Below are positions 47,641 to 59,095 of a DNA stretch of 64,000 nucleotides, piece by piece. The position numbers and the translations under genes were made by a program. Within the stretch, counting starts at the first letter, position 1. Every line of letters starts with the position of its first letter. The notes beneath the pieces are model-generated. The model was given only the letters and a program-made list of their open reading frames with translations. It was not told the origin of the DNA and ran no database searches. The DNA is from Nephrocerus scutellatus (Eukaryota; Arthropoda; Insecta; Diptera; Pipunculidae), in assembly GCA_947095585.1 (NCBI GenBank), contig OX352762.1, forward strand, positions 13,557,969-13,621,968, given 5' to 3'.

Positions 47641-48690
47641 AGCCTGGATAAAGGAGGATGGTTTGAGGCGACGGACAAGTCCGATCCTCAGTAGAAGGTA
47701 TTTATAATCCAAGGTTGAACGTCATACGCCGATGGATGCATGGCTAAGAGGGTGCTTAGTCGATAATATACGGACTCTGAATACCTGGAGATCTTTGGTT
47801 TTAACTGGCCTTCTCACGGGATACCGGGCTCTACCATGGGTGACCTCGTTTCCCGTATACTCGTAGGTCATTATTGATTCAAGGAATAATAATTATGAGA
47901 CCGATGCATCTCAGTGCCCTTCAAACTCAGGTCCTGCTATTGAGCAACCGGCTGTATCTAGAGAAGCTGTTGAGCTCTCGTTGGCCAACCCCATGTTGGC
48001 CTCAACTGCTTGGTCTGCTTTTGAGCAGACGAACCCCACCCAGTGTTCAGACGGCGTAGCCATACGAGGCCCATCTGAAACTGAGATTCAGCTACTTCTG
48101 CTTTTGAGGCAACCACAATCGCAGATCATCTCTGAGAAATCCGGATGATATTCTATTGGGAAGGCATTAGATGGGCTATTGATCCAGCAATACCGTGCAA
48201 CAAGTGCATTCATTAAATTGAACTCACTAGAGAGAAGCGACTTAAGCATGCTTTACGCATGGGCAAGCATAGATAGAGTGCTCCTGCTTTTACCAAAGCC
48301 ACCTCTTCGACTTCCGCATCCAGTGAGGACTAATGAGCACCATCAGGGTGTTACGGGCGAACCTGAATCATGGTCTACGGAACGGGACATGTAAGTAAGT
48401 TGTACGGATCGGCATAAACTTCACCGTGCTTCCTATTTCAGAATTCATAACGAAAGTCCTGGTGGTCCTGTTGATTGAATTTCCGACTGAGAGGGGAACA
48501 CAGAACAACGTGTGTGCTTCAGCATTTTGCCCCGGCGACGACGACAATATTCCACCCTTGGAGGTCCGAAGCTGATAGAGCACTGTCGGTACAGAAACAG
48601 CCAGTACCTTATACGAAGCGATGAAAATGCACATCATGAGTTCTGGGGCAGCAGCGACATCAATAGAAGCGGTTAGTGGCTTTTAAAATA
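47641..48690 (+). mobile_element. Family L LINE 5' region and partial endonuclease
   Basis: 47690-47880 matches the 5' region at 20160-20390. Then come degenerate ORF1-like pieces (IKLNSLERSDLSML at about 48210-48260). From about 48445 the plus strand shows endonuclease sequence: IHNESPGGPVD, RNSQYLIRSDENAHHEFWGS (about 48592-48650) and SDIN, close to the conserved GCDANAHH-x-WGSSD block of LOA/R1-type endonucleases. It breaks off at about 48690 where a family A piece begins on the other strand. Confidence 0.65.
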
Positions 48691-48709
48691 TCTTAATAGT
48701 GGTAATGTA

Positions 48710-49258
48710 GATATGTAATGTGCCTGACATCTCAGCCCCAGGACTTACTCTCCCTGCATTTAGGGCGAGTCCTGTATTCTTTAATCTTGTTTCTGGACTC
48801 TTCGTTGCGAAGGGCAGCCGTGTTGACTCGAATCTAATTCGTCTTTCATGATGATGCAATCCGCGCTCGGGGCACCATACCAACAAGATAGTGGTCCGAG
48901 TCGACGTTGGCACCTCGGTACGTTCGTATCATCATCAGTTTCGGATTTTGGCGGAGGTCTATCAACACGTGGTCTAATTGGTTGCGAGTGGCTCCATCAG
49001 GAGATACCCAGGTGCCTTTGTGGATATTTTTACATGCAAACCTTGTATTCGTATTTCTTGCTGCCATCTCTATGACTCGTTGTCCATTGTCATTAGTGTT
49101 CTCGTGTAATCTATGGGTGCCAATGTACTGCCTGAATACTGACACCCGCACGGGAACTCCATGCCTGCCCTTAGTATGAAGTAAAAATCATTATGGGGGA
49201 TATGAATGCTAAGATAGGTATAGGCAGGCATGGAGTTCCCGTTCGACCGATTCAAAAA
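48710..49258 (-). mobile_element. Family A LINE endonuclease fragment with inverted 5' end
   Basis: From 49169 down to 48710 the minus strand reads RQYIGTHRLHENTNDNGQRV, IEMAARNTNTRFACKNIHKG, TWVSPDGATRNQLDHVLIDL and RTYRGANVDSDHYLVGMV, a well-kept endonuclease C-terminal half (QxDHxLI and SDHYL motifs present). The preceding piece of the same domain, MGDMNAKIGIGRHGVPVRPI, lies at about 49192-49251 but on the plus strand. A perfect 20-base inverted repeat (49150-49169 and 49223-49242) joins the two. This is the structure expected from a twin-priming inversion during insertion. At the 3' side the element stops near 48710. Confidence 0.75.
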
Positions 49259-49624
49259 ATCATCTGTAGGTACGTGAACGTTTATGAGGCTAATGTTTTA
49301 AAATTAGCCCCGTACGCTAAAGGTGCATAGCCGTTCATTTACTTCTTTAAAGCCGATCTTACATGACAGCTGTACTATATGTAATATTCTGATTTTTGTA
49401 AGACACCATTCCCCGTCCACCGCATCTCCTGGATTGCTGTTTTGTCAGCCTTATATTTTAACAGAGTATCGGCCAGCTTCTGTGCAGCTCGAGCCCTGTA
49501 CAGTGAGCGTACTTTCCATGAGAAAAATCTTTAATCCTTTAGCCGTTTTCGTTGCCGTGGTAGTCGTCATTCGTCAGTGTGTCCGAGTCTGATTTTGGGA
49601 TACATAATAATAATAATTTACTGT
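49259..49624. other. No recognisable coding feature
   Basis: GC content is slightly higher than in flanking DNA. It ends in an AAT repeat (about 49607-49617) next to the repeat at 49625. Confidence 0.4.
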
Positions 49625-49735
49625 GGAGGTTATTGGTCTCTCGCCAACCTTACTATGAAGGGACTAGCCCGATCATTCCGCTTTTCCTGTATTGGAGGAA
49701 TATTATCGGCGGCCACCAAGTGGAGGATTGATCGC
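49625..49735 (-). repeat. Unclassified dispersed repeat, copy 1
   Basis: GAGGTTATTGGTCTCTCGCC, AAGGGACTAGCCCGATCATT, CCTGTATTGGAGGAA and TCGGCGGCCACCAAGTGGA are matched in order by the segment at 58384-58492. On the minus strand it would end in an ATT-rich tail, like the SINE, so strand is tentative. Confidence 0.55.
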
Positions 49736-50759
49736 ACTTCCACCAGTCAGAGATAGTTACGGCCACCTGCAATTCTAGAGCATTCTATGTTATTCCCCCT
49801 ATTCTGCTGATGGCTGACCGCCTATGTCTTGGTACATAGATTTGTTAAATATGGTACGGCTTGATTCCTCCAGTATCATGCTGAGCTTCATTTCTAATCA
49901 CGTAGGTTCTTCATTAGATGTAAGTAATTTGTTCAAGCCGACGTTGGATGCCAGTTTCTCCCACTCTTAAACAAGCTTTCGCCTTGATAATAGAGCAATG
50001 CAATAGAACTAGTTTCGATAGTGTTTCCCCTTCCCATTTCATAACCTTCGCTGCGAGTATATAATCAAATTGTAACTTTACAGTATTACTGAATAGAGGC
50101 GAACATCCGGTCCCTAGATCTAGCATATAACCCAAAGCTTGTGCTCCATTGAATAGTATGAAGGTAAGGGCAGTACGAAATATTTATTGTTTTGCGACAT
50201 GAGTTACACATTTATTTTTAATGCAAATTGATGAAAATGCACGCTTAGCTTCTGACAATTGTCTGTAAGGTATTTATTTATACTTCGGTTAGACGTAAGC
50301 ACGACTCAAAATCTAACTACTTCGTTATGATCGTCTGGATAAATTCACTTTTCATATCGAGGATATCTCCCACAATGTGTCTTGGATAAACGTGAACGCC
50401 GCCAAACTAAGGGCATAATTCCACGGTCCTCTTCGGACACAGATTTGTTATACAACAATCAACGTCCATCATAGACTGGTGTGCCAGTATTTACTCAATG
50501 GTTAGAGCAGGACCTAACAATATTCTTGACGATCTTTGGTTTTCGACAACCGGTTGAGATATGCAACTCCACAGAGAACGCATCATCGCGCCGGTAACAT
50601 TAGCTAGGGGCGGCTCTGATGTACCAAAGATACATAGGTCAAGCCCAGAACGAAACTCGATTCTCAATCAAAAGTTGGCCCAGACTCAGCTAACCTCCAA
50701 GGAGATCAACCTTATCTGTGGGTATAGCCAACTCCCGTAGTACCAACGCGACCTTGGTG
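49736..50759. other. No recognisable feature
   Basis: Unassigned DNA; no coding similarity or repeat seen. Confidence 0.4.
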
Positions 50760-51240
50760 AGATCAGATATCAAGAGACTCAGTTCGTTCAGTATGAGTGC
50801 CTGGGCGTAGGTACGCTAAAGCCTTGGCAGCACATCGTCCGGAACTTCGAACCCAATCATTTGTCACTAGGATACCATGCCATCCTAGGCCGCCCAGGAT
50901 AGAAACTATCCCAGACACATCACAGTCCTGTGTACGAATAGGCCAGTCCCATGCTAGACATTCTAAGTACCAGTCGCCCATTCATGGTCGCAAAGTACGA
51001 CGACATTGCCCATAAAAATCATACTCTAAGTACCCGCGGCACTTATTTAATATCCCGTATTCAAGTCCTGCACCATTCCAGATAAGATTTTTGCAGATGG
51101 ACCCCCACGGGGGATATCTCCCACCGCCACTTCTGAATATGACTATCTTAAACTTCTCCAGGTTTGACAAGCAAGTTCCACTCCTCAAGACTATTAATCA
51201 TCAACTGCCCGCCATCTATTGTGTCGACATCTATTTTGTC
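50760..51240 (-). other. GC-richer unassigned segment, perhaps a LINE or other element remnant
   Basis: Minus-strand frames show MNGRLVLRMSSMGLAYSYTG, LGGLGWHGILV-like and SGGGRYPPWGSICKNLIWNG, separated by stops. The base composition and codon-like regularity differ from flanking AT-rich DNA, which suggests a decayed coding sequence. I cannot place it in a family. Confidence 0.3.
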
Positions 51241-52884
51241 AATTAAACGACTAAAGTGTCATTTGTCACACTCCTTTTTAATTGAATTTCATAGCTTTTG
51301 GGATTTCTCTTACTTGCTGTAAGCAATCATGCACTATTCCTCTCTCAAGGTTTAAATATTGCAATAGAAATATCTCTACCAAGGACGAATTTTGGCAACA
51401 AACAATTGGATAAACTAACTGATGCCTTGGCCAAATCAATTATGTATTTTAAAGTTAAATTATCTGCTTTGATCTGTCAATATCACAGTCGAGTTTATGA
51501 AAATTTCCTCTTACAATTTGGAAGTCAATTAACCTTCATCACATTTACACTACGATGGAATGAATGAAATGATATTAAGACAAGTAGAGCGCACTTGTGT
51601 CGGTCGATAATGCATTTAATATCTAGAAACATCTTAAATGTGCACTCTGTGGGGACTAACACAGGTAACTGAACCTATCTGTCTTCACTGTCTAGACTAA
51701 TTTCGGACGCCAAAATGATGCCATTTTATTGAAAACACCAACTACTAGCAAACTCATTCACACCAAAACGACCGGAAATCCTTTAACACTTTAGCACAAA
51801 TGTAGCTTCCACAGCATATGGAAGAAATAATAATTATCCTATTAAAATGATAATAACAATAATATTAATACTAATAATGACAGCACACACTACATTTCAT
51901 TCAATTTTATTGCAAAAAGTAAAGAGGACTCCTGAGCCACTCTGCAATACTTTAATGAAGTTTCCCATTGATGGCCCAACTCTTAAAAAAAGTTTCAAGT
52001 GTGACTCCTTCCAGCCGGTTCTTCTGACTGCAACTTCCAACTTGTGAAGCACGCAAGCTAAATTAATGCAATGGAAAAATAAAGCTGGCTTTTACACCCC
52101 TTCTCCAAACGGCCAATTCTTTGTAGGCAGTCAGTAGTCAGGCAGTTAGTTGCATAACAATAATTTAACCCACACATATCATATACACATATGAGAGCCT
52201 TCCTATTTCAGAGCTTTCTTTTGTTATGTCATATCGTGCCGCATACTTAATAATTATTTCTAAAAGGACGAATACCGGAAATGGGAATGCCTTGCAAGAA
52301 AGTCAAAGTGAATGACGTTTTTAGTTGGGTTCTCTGTGCGGCAAACATTAGCAAAAGGGAATCGTACATCGTACATTAAGGGAGTATCCTTGTTACTTGC
52401 TGCAATGCTAGCCGTGCATTTTAAAAGGGTGTTGTAGCTGCACTGATCGACTGTGCAACAAGGGAAATCGTTTGGAATATTTTCAGATGGAGATAACACC
52501 GGCGCACTCTGTAGTTTGATGGAGTTGAAGATTTGTTGTTGGCGATTTATTCCTTTGGGATTTTTAGCAATGTCCTTTGCAAAAAATTACCTATACGACG
52601 GTTTCTTTGTAAAAGTTTTGCAGATGGGAAAATAAGAAATCGAAATTTTTACCAACATGTCATAACACCATTAGTCCATTATTTCAAAGCTGTTTCAACA
52701 AAGAATTTTTTATGTACCACGACTGCAGCTGGAAATTGTAATTATTAATCTTTTAATGTGGGCAATCATTTTATAAGGAGCACCATTATTAAAAACTCTA
52801 ATAACATTTGTGAAGCAGCAGAAGAGATCGACATTTTTAATACTCGATTGACAAAATGACTGTTAGATTTGAGTACAGATCCGC
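51241..52884. other. No recognisable feature
   Basis: AT-rich, with short open stretches but no similarity to a known family. Confidence 0.45.
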
Positions 52885-54925
52885 ACCCGCAGTTTGGTTG
52901 TGTGGACGTTGTTGTTATTCAAACCAAGTTTTTCCGAAATTGACACCCATAGCTTACACGAGAACACTAATGACAATGGACAAGTCATAGAGATGGCAGC
53001 AAGCAATAATTTGGTTATTGCGAATACAAAGTTTGTGCGTAAAAATATCCACAAAGCCACCTGGGTATCTCCTGAGCCAGATAGACCGCCGCCACAATCC
53101 GAACCTGATGACGGTTCGAAAGTACCGAGGTGCCAACGTTGACTCGCACCACTATCTTGTAGGTATGTTGCTCCGAGCATGGATTGTATGCTCACAAAAG
53201 ACTGCATCCTCGAATCAGATTCGAGTCAACACGGCTGCCGTTTGAAACGAAGAGACCAGAAACAGCTCCGGTAAAGTTATAGGACTCGCCCTAAATGCAG
53301 GAAGAGTAAGACCTGGGGCAGAGATTTCAGACGTAGGAGAGAAATGGACACGCCTTAAGAATACTGTCACTAGTACTGCTGACCCATCTTAGGCAGTAGT
53401 TGTAGAAATCGGAACGACTGGTTCGATGACGAATGTAACCTAACGATTGAACGTAAGAATTTTGCGTACGTGGGCACGCGAAGATGAATATAAAGAGCTC
53501 CGAAGATTTGAAAGAGCAGTTCACCGGCGAAAGAAAGCAGCCTAGGAGAAGAAGAAGAGTCCGTGAACTAGAATAGTATAGAGAGCGAGGACTGCACCAG
53601 GCACGGAAGTTCTACCAAAGAGTACGCGGTATGACGCAATATACACCGCGTTGCATACACTGCAAGGACAAAGAGGGTAATCTGATCGCAGAGCAGAGCG
53701 ATAAATCGGCTCATAAATAATAAGGCCCCGGGATCTGATGGGATAATGGGAGGCCCCACATTACCCCAAGCAATTCGTGAAATAATAGTGCAAGTATGGG
53801 AGGAAGAAGCTATGCCAGAAGACTGGCGAAGAGACATCCTGTGCCCCATACATAAGAAGGGAGATATCACAACATGCAGCAATTATCGTGGTATAACGTT
53901 GTTGAGTACCGCGTATAAGATTTTCTCCTCTATCCTTCAGGTAAGGATGGTCCCATACGCTAAAGTCATCAATGCTCCATACCAGTGAAGCTTCATTCCC
54001 GGTAAATCAACAACTGATCAGATTTACATCCTAAGACAGGTGATAGAAAAGAGTTTCAAAACTCACTACACCATCTTTTTCAAGACTTTAAGCCGCCTAT
54101 GATAGTATAGCCAGAGTAGTAACTTTATAAAGCCATGAGAGAGTTCGGCATCCCAAATAAACTGACACGACTATGTAGTTGACCATGACCAATGTTATAA
54201 GCCAAGTAAAAATATCCGGATCATTATCAAGCCTATAACGGGCTCCGAAAAGGGTAAGGACTAGCCTGCGTCCTGGAGTTGGAGAAAGTGATCCGATACT
54301 CTGGCGTAAAAGCGAGAGGAACAATCATCTATAGTCCATTCAGATACTGGCTTACGCAGATAATATTGACATCGTTGGTAGAAACCCAAAGCTGTACAGG
54401 AAGCTTTCATCCAGATTGAGCAGACGGCACGAAATCTGGGTCTGCACATAAATGAAAGCAAAACAAAGTACACGTCTGCGACTAGAAGATCGATTGGTCC
54501 CGCAATTAAAAGAGTGGAGCGCGAATTTGATGTAGTGCAATCCTTTAACTACTTTGGTTCAACTATAGCAGCAGATAACGGCATGGAACCAGAAATACGC
54601 GCATGGTTGCTTAAAGCCAATCTTCAAATTCAGGAACTTAACCAGAACATGCAAGCTGCTGATATATAAGACAATGGTCATACCAGGATTTACATATGGA
54701 TTCGAGTCTTGGGTGCTTAGCAAAAAGCATTTGGACATCTAAGCCGCGTTCGAGAGAAAAGTCTAACGGATAATTGTTGGCCCCGTATATGAGGAAGGAC
54801 GATTCCAGAGACTCTATAATGATGAGATCTACGAGCGTTACTGCGATGTGGACATTGTGAAGAGAATTAAGCTCGGTAGGCTCCGTTAAGCTAAGTGGAT
54901 TCTGCTCGGAAAGTACGTACGGACA
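52885..54925 (+). mobile_element. Family A LINE (RTE-like), plus strand, heavily frameshifted
   Basis: In order: endonuclease half (LHENTNDNGQ, NLVIANTKFVRKNIHKATWV at about 53008-53070; YRGANVDSHHYLVGML), linker (ISDVGEKWTRLKNTVTST, about 53328-53380), pre-RT (FYQRVRGMTQYTPRCIHCKD at about 53611-53670; REIIVQVWEEEAMPEDWRRD), RT (ITTCSNYRGITLLSTAYKIF at about 53868-53930; MREFGIPNKLTRLC; LAYADNIDIVGRNPK at about 54350-54395, where YADD has become YADN), post-RT (NLGLHINESKTKY, VEREFDVVQSFNYFGSTIAA) and C-terminus to about 54925. It lacks the 5' end and about a dozen frame changes break it. A deletion near 53690-53750 removes part of the RT N-terminal region. Confidence 0.88.
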
Positions 54926-55094
54926 ATTTCTGCCTTTTAAATAAATCGTAATATCGGCCACAACATCAAAGAAGTTTTACTTCAACCGCGCGTTAAGTTT
55001 ACATGCTCATCTTTTTTTTGAAATTCATACAAACATTAACACGTTAAGCCCTGGGGGTCATTACGGGTTCGGGTTAAAATTAATTGTTTAATTT

Positions 55095-55280
55095 TTCGAC
55101 ATTGTAGACTGAATGGGTACCTAAAGAATTAGAAAAGGAAACTACGTGGCACCTTCTCAATGAATGCGAAGCCACGATCCGACAGATGAGAGACCAATTG
55201 GGTACTTGTGCATTCTCGAGGTCTTCACGCCATTCACTGAACCCACACCATATCATTAAATTCATAAGAGTCATTGGTAT
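55095..55280 (+). mobile_element. LINE C-terminal fragment (family-L-like)
   Basis: One open frame reads KELEKETTWHLLNECEATIR, QMRDQLGTCAF and NPHHIIKFIRVIGM. ET-x-HLLNEC followed by a hydrophobic IIKFIR tail is the usual end of RNase-H-bearing LINEs, where the Cys is the last ligand of a zinc knuckle. The other ligands are missing. A similar, more decayed piece may lie at 26090-26250. Confidence 0.55.
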
Positions 55281-55347
55281 GTATCCATAGCAATAGTCAG
55301 GGGGAAGTGCAATAGAACCCTATGTATGGCAGTGCTATTTGTATATA

Positions 55348-55642
55348 ATAAAAATATTCGGCGCGACAGACCATTGCGGTCTCTAAGGGCTTGCTTCTCG
55401 CAACCATTTGCGTTGAGCATGTAAATTTTTGCACACAAATGTAGGGGACCTACAATTTAATGCCGGATCCGAACGGCGAATTGAGAAGCATTCCGTGACA
55501 AGTTATTACTCTCGGAACGTTTTTCACCCATTCGCGAGAGGTGGGACACCGTGAAAAATACTTTTGGTGTTACTTGGATTCGAACCAAGAACCCCCTGCT
55601 CAGAGGTCCATGCTCTTATTCACTGAGCCACGGCGCCCACAT
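55348..55642 (-). repeat. tRNA-derived SINE, copy 5, with target-site duplication
   Basis: Full-length minus-strand copy, very like copies 1 and 4. The B-box region GGATTCGAACC is at about 55576-55586 and the head ends CGGCGCCCAC at 55640. The flanks TATTTGTATATA (55336-55347) and TATTTGTAAATA (55643-55654) form an 11-of-12 target-site duplication. The empty site resembles 58811-58822 (TATTTGTATGTACCCC). Confidence 0.92.
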
Positions 55643-55654
55643 TATTTGTAAATA

Positions 55655-56504
55655 CCCCATTTTTCATCATCATCGTCATAGTGTCGCTCACTTCACTGCA
55701 CCTCCTATGGTTAAAGGTTGTTTACCCTCCTAACCTATTTACCGATCTCTAAAACTACGTTTCTGATATATACACGAATTTTTCTCAATAAATGTTTTAC
55801 GTTTAGTTGTTGGCTACAAGCAGATACAAAGCACTTTGCATATACCAGGGGTTTGGCTATAACCATCAGTTGACTGTATTAAGCATTGTGTCTTTGTACA
55901 AAAAAAAACTCATGTTTAACTGTTGAACGAATAAGTGAAGCATTCAAAGGAGAAAAATTGACACAATCAAATATTCAAACTTTTGGCAAAGTGACACTAA
56001 TCAAGTTTTATATTAAGATACAATTTCAACGAATATCGTAGTAATTGGCTTTTATTGAAATCATAGAACTCGCTGACACGTGAACTCACAGATGATACCA
56101 AACATAAAACGTGAGCTGCGCAATTGTGTTTGAAATATAATAACTATTTGGTAGCACACAATACTCGTTATATGAAGGTAGGTGTTCAATTGCTTCTGCT
56201 TCATGTGACAGTCAAATGACCACTATGTTGTTGCAGCTTTCTGGAAGTGATAAAAAATGATTTAATGAATTTTTAAAACTGCACTGTCCGCGATAAATGA
56301 TGAGAGGAAATGTGTGAAAAACTACGAGCACTAATTTTTTTTGGCTACAATATTGGTACCTGAATATTATCTGAGCCATACAGAAAAAGTCAGTCAGGCA
56401 TACATAGAAATTTTGTATTTTAATACAAAAGCACACTTGAACTTTTTTTCTGATCTGTCAATGGTAAAATGTCACTCAAGGTTTATGTTTTTATCATCGT
56501 GGAG
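55655..56504. other. No recognisable feature
   Basis: AT-rich DNA; no coding similarity seen. Confidence 0.45.
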
Positions 56505-56875
56505 TTGAGGTACCAAAACTTTTCCGATTTGGCTCTGCAAAAGTTTGAAGAAAATCCTGAAAAATCGTCTTCAGCGATGAGCTTTGTTTTTGGCTTCATT
56601 GCGTTGTCAATAAGCAAAATATGCCATGATGAACAGCAACAAACACACATGTGCTTCAAAGACTCTACAGTCTGGTATGGATTTCATGACGGAGGTGTTA
56701 TTGGACCGTATTTTTTCGTCGATGAAAATTATGGCCATGTTACGGTTAGTGAAGTTCGCTATCGTGCAATGTTGGAAGACAATTTTTTGCCAGAATTGGA
56801 TGATATGGGTATCCAACGAGGATACCATATTTCACACAGCTGGACAAACAAGTGATATGTTGAAAAATTGGTACG
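56505..56875 (+). mobile_element. Tc1/mariner-type transposase fragment
   Basis: Across two or three frames: ALQKFEENPEK, IVFSDELCFWLHCVVNKQNM (about 56568-56627; first catalytic Asp at 56576-56578), VWYGFHDGGVIGPYFFVDEN (about 56669-56730), VRYRAMLEDNFLPELDDM and FHTAGQTSDMLKN (about 56828-56868). This is the central to C-terminal part of an IS630/Tc1/mariner-type DDE domain, a different family from the copy at 33830. The QQDGA-type second Asp region is deleted. No terminal repeats were located. Confidence 0.75.
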
Positions 56876-56894
56876 TCCTAATTCAAAAACTCAT

Positions 56895-58345
56895 TCATTA
56901 TCATCATATTTGGCTCTACAGCCAGTTTCCTGGTCTCACGCATAAAATCGATTCGATTTCGAGCCGATGTCATCCAGTTTGTCATCCCTAAACTCTGGGC
57001 GTCCTGGTCTATGCCATCCTTCCAGCGTAGGCTTGGCCGGCTTCGCTGTCGTGTTCCATAAATCCTACCGCAAAGGGTTTTCCGAGCAGCAACCTTGTTC
57101 TTCATGCGAGCAAGGTGTCCTGCCCACCTAAGCCTATCGAGCTTTATATTCTTCACGACTTCGACATCGTGGTAGCGCTCGTAGAACTCATCATTATAGA
57201 GTCTACGAGCGAGTCCACGTATATAAATGCCTCACATACGGGACCAACATTTCTCCGTAAGACTTTTCTCTCGAATGCAACTAAGAGGTCGCGTACTAAG
57301 CACCCAAGTATCGGATTTATATGTATGACCATTGTCTTATAAGCCTGCAGCTTGGATGTTATGGTTAAGTTCCTGTATTTGAAAAGTCTTGACAGACTAA
57401 AATAGGCAAAGACTTTGAGCAACCGTGAGCGTATTTCTGAATCCATGCTAATATCAGCTGCTATAGTTGACCCGAGATAGTTAAAGGATTGCGCGAATTC
57501 AAATTCGCGCTCCACTGTTTCAATTGCAGGACCAATTTTGGATCTTCTACTCGTTGACATGGCCACCATGTACTTTGTTTTGCTCTCATTTATGTCCAGC
57601 ATTCGATCCGAATGAAAGCTTCCTGTACAGCCAGTATCTGAATGGACTTACAGAGGATTGTTTCTCTCGCCGCGCCGTTATGTCAAAGTCTCTGATCACT
57701 TTCCCCAGCGGCAGAAATATAAGGACGCAGGCTAGTCCACCACCTTGTCGAAGCCCTTTATAGATGTTGAATGGGCTTGATAGTAATCCGGATATTTTAA
57801 CTTGGGTTATAACTTTGGTCATGGCCAGTCGTGTCAGTTTATTTGGGATTCCGAATTCTCTTATGGCTTTATAAAGTTTTACTCTGGATATGCCTTCATA
57901 GGCGGCTTTAAAATCTATAAAAAGATGGTGTAGTGAGGTTTGACAGTCTAGCCATTTTTCTATCACCTGGTGTAAATCTGATCAGTTGTTGATTTGCCTG
58001 GGATGAAGCCACACTGGTATGGATCAATGATGACTTTAGCATATGGGGCTATCCTGTCTTGAAGGGTAGCGGAGAAAATCTTATACGCGGTACTCAACAA
58101 CGTTATACCACGATAATTGCTGCATGTTGTGATATCTCCTTTCTTATGTATGTGGCACAGGATGCTTTTTTGTCAGTCTTCTGGCATTGCTTCTTTCTCC
58201 TATACTTGCACTATTAGTTCATGAGTTGCTTGTTTTTTGTGACCTCCTGTTTTAAACAGGTCCGCTGTGATTCATCAAATCCCGAGGCCGTGATTCTTCT
58301 CCCAGGCCGCATTCTTTCGCCGGCAATCTGTTTGTTCATGTCTTT
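56895..58345 (-). mobile_element. Family A LINE (RTE-like), 5'-truncated
   Basis: Minus strand, 5' to 3': pre-RT traces (58340-57990), RT (57966-57586; DCQTSLHHLFIDFKAAYEG-like, REFGIPNKLTRLAMTKVITQ, KGLRQGGGLACVLIFLPLGK, where QGD has become QGG), post-RT (57602-57153; NESKTKYMVAMSTSRRSKIG, FAQSFNYLGSTIAADISMDS, RNLTITSKLQAYKTM) and C-terminus (57156-56878; IKLDRLRWAGHLARMKNKVA, GRIYGTRQRSRPSLRWKDGI). The catalytic YADD segment is deleted near 57640. The 3' end (about 56900-56990) supplies the uninterrupted version of the SINE target site found at 43595. Confidence 0.88.
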
Positions 58346-58383
58346 TGAACTCTTTATATAATTCGTCTTCTATTTTACGGGCG

Positions 58384-58492
58384 AGGTTATTGGCATCATG
58401 CCAAACTTACTTTGAAGGGACTAGTTCGATGATTTAGCTTTACCTGTATTGGAGGAAAATTACTGGCGGCCAAAACGTGGAAAACCCTTTAA
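58384..58492 (-). repeat. Unclassified dispersed repeat, copy 2
   Basis: Matches 49625-49735 in order (GAGGTTATTGGCATCATGCC, GAAGGGACTAGTTCGATGAT, TTTACCTGTATTGGAGGAAA, ACTGGCGGCC). A TAATAATAATAA run follows at about 58490. Strand is tentative. Confidence 0.5.
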
Positions 58493-58659
58493 TAATAATA
58501 AGTTCTGACAAATAATTCGGTTTTCTCTTTTGACATCAAATAATTTGGCTCCTCAATTCATTTACTTAAGCGGGAAAACCACCACGACAAGTGGACTATT
58601 ATCTTCTCATCTGCGGTAGTAAAGGTTATATCAAACGAAACTAATTAAGCTTAGGCAAT

Positions 58660-58815
58660 GAGATGTGTACAAATAAACCTGCATAGATTCAAGGAAGCCA
58701 CTGCCAATCTATGCAACCTATTTGCAGCCAAAAACTGGCACCTAACTATCATCGAAGATCCATGGACCAAAAAGGAGAGAGTGCTATAGGGTCCATATGG
58801 GTCGCAGTGCTATTT
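58660..58815 (+). mobile_element. LINE endonuclease N-terminal fragment
   Basis: The frame reads INLHRFKEATANLCNLFAAK, WHLTIIEDPWTKKERVL, matching the start of R1/LOA/I-type endonucleases (Q-x-N-L-x-R-x-K-x-A, then L-I-Q-E-P-W; here the catalytic-region Glu of QEPW is kept as EDPW). It runs directly into the unit-array repeat at about 58816. Confidence 0.6.
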
Positions 58816-59095
58816 GTATGTACCCCATTTTACAAAAAGTCTTGACCATCGAAGATACACATTCGTATAAATTTGAAGAAATTCGGGAATTTTTTTTTTA
58901 TAAAATTTTTATGGGTCGACATAGATACACATTCGTATAAATTTGAAGAAATTCGGGAATTTTTTTTTTATAAAATTTTTATGGGTCGACCGGCTTGATC
59001 ACTCAAACAATTTTACAAAAAGGTTTGTCCATCAGAGATAAAAATGTGTTTAAAATTGGAAGAAAATCGGGTTATTTTTTAAAAAATTTATATGG
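58816..59095. repeat. Unit-array repeat, copy 3, with an exact 68-base duplication
   Basis: Shares CATCGAAGATACACATTCGT, TAAATTTGAAGAAATTCGGG and ATGGG blocks with the arrays at 17895 and 36011. Positions 58853-58920 are repeated at 58923-58990 without visible change (period 70), so the duplication is recent. The 3' terminus found in the other two arrays is missing; the array is cut off by the LINE piece at about 59096. Confidence 0.75.
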
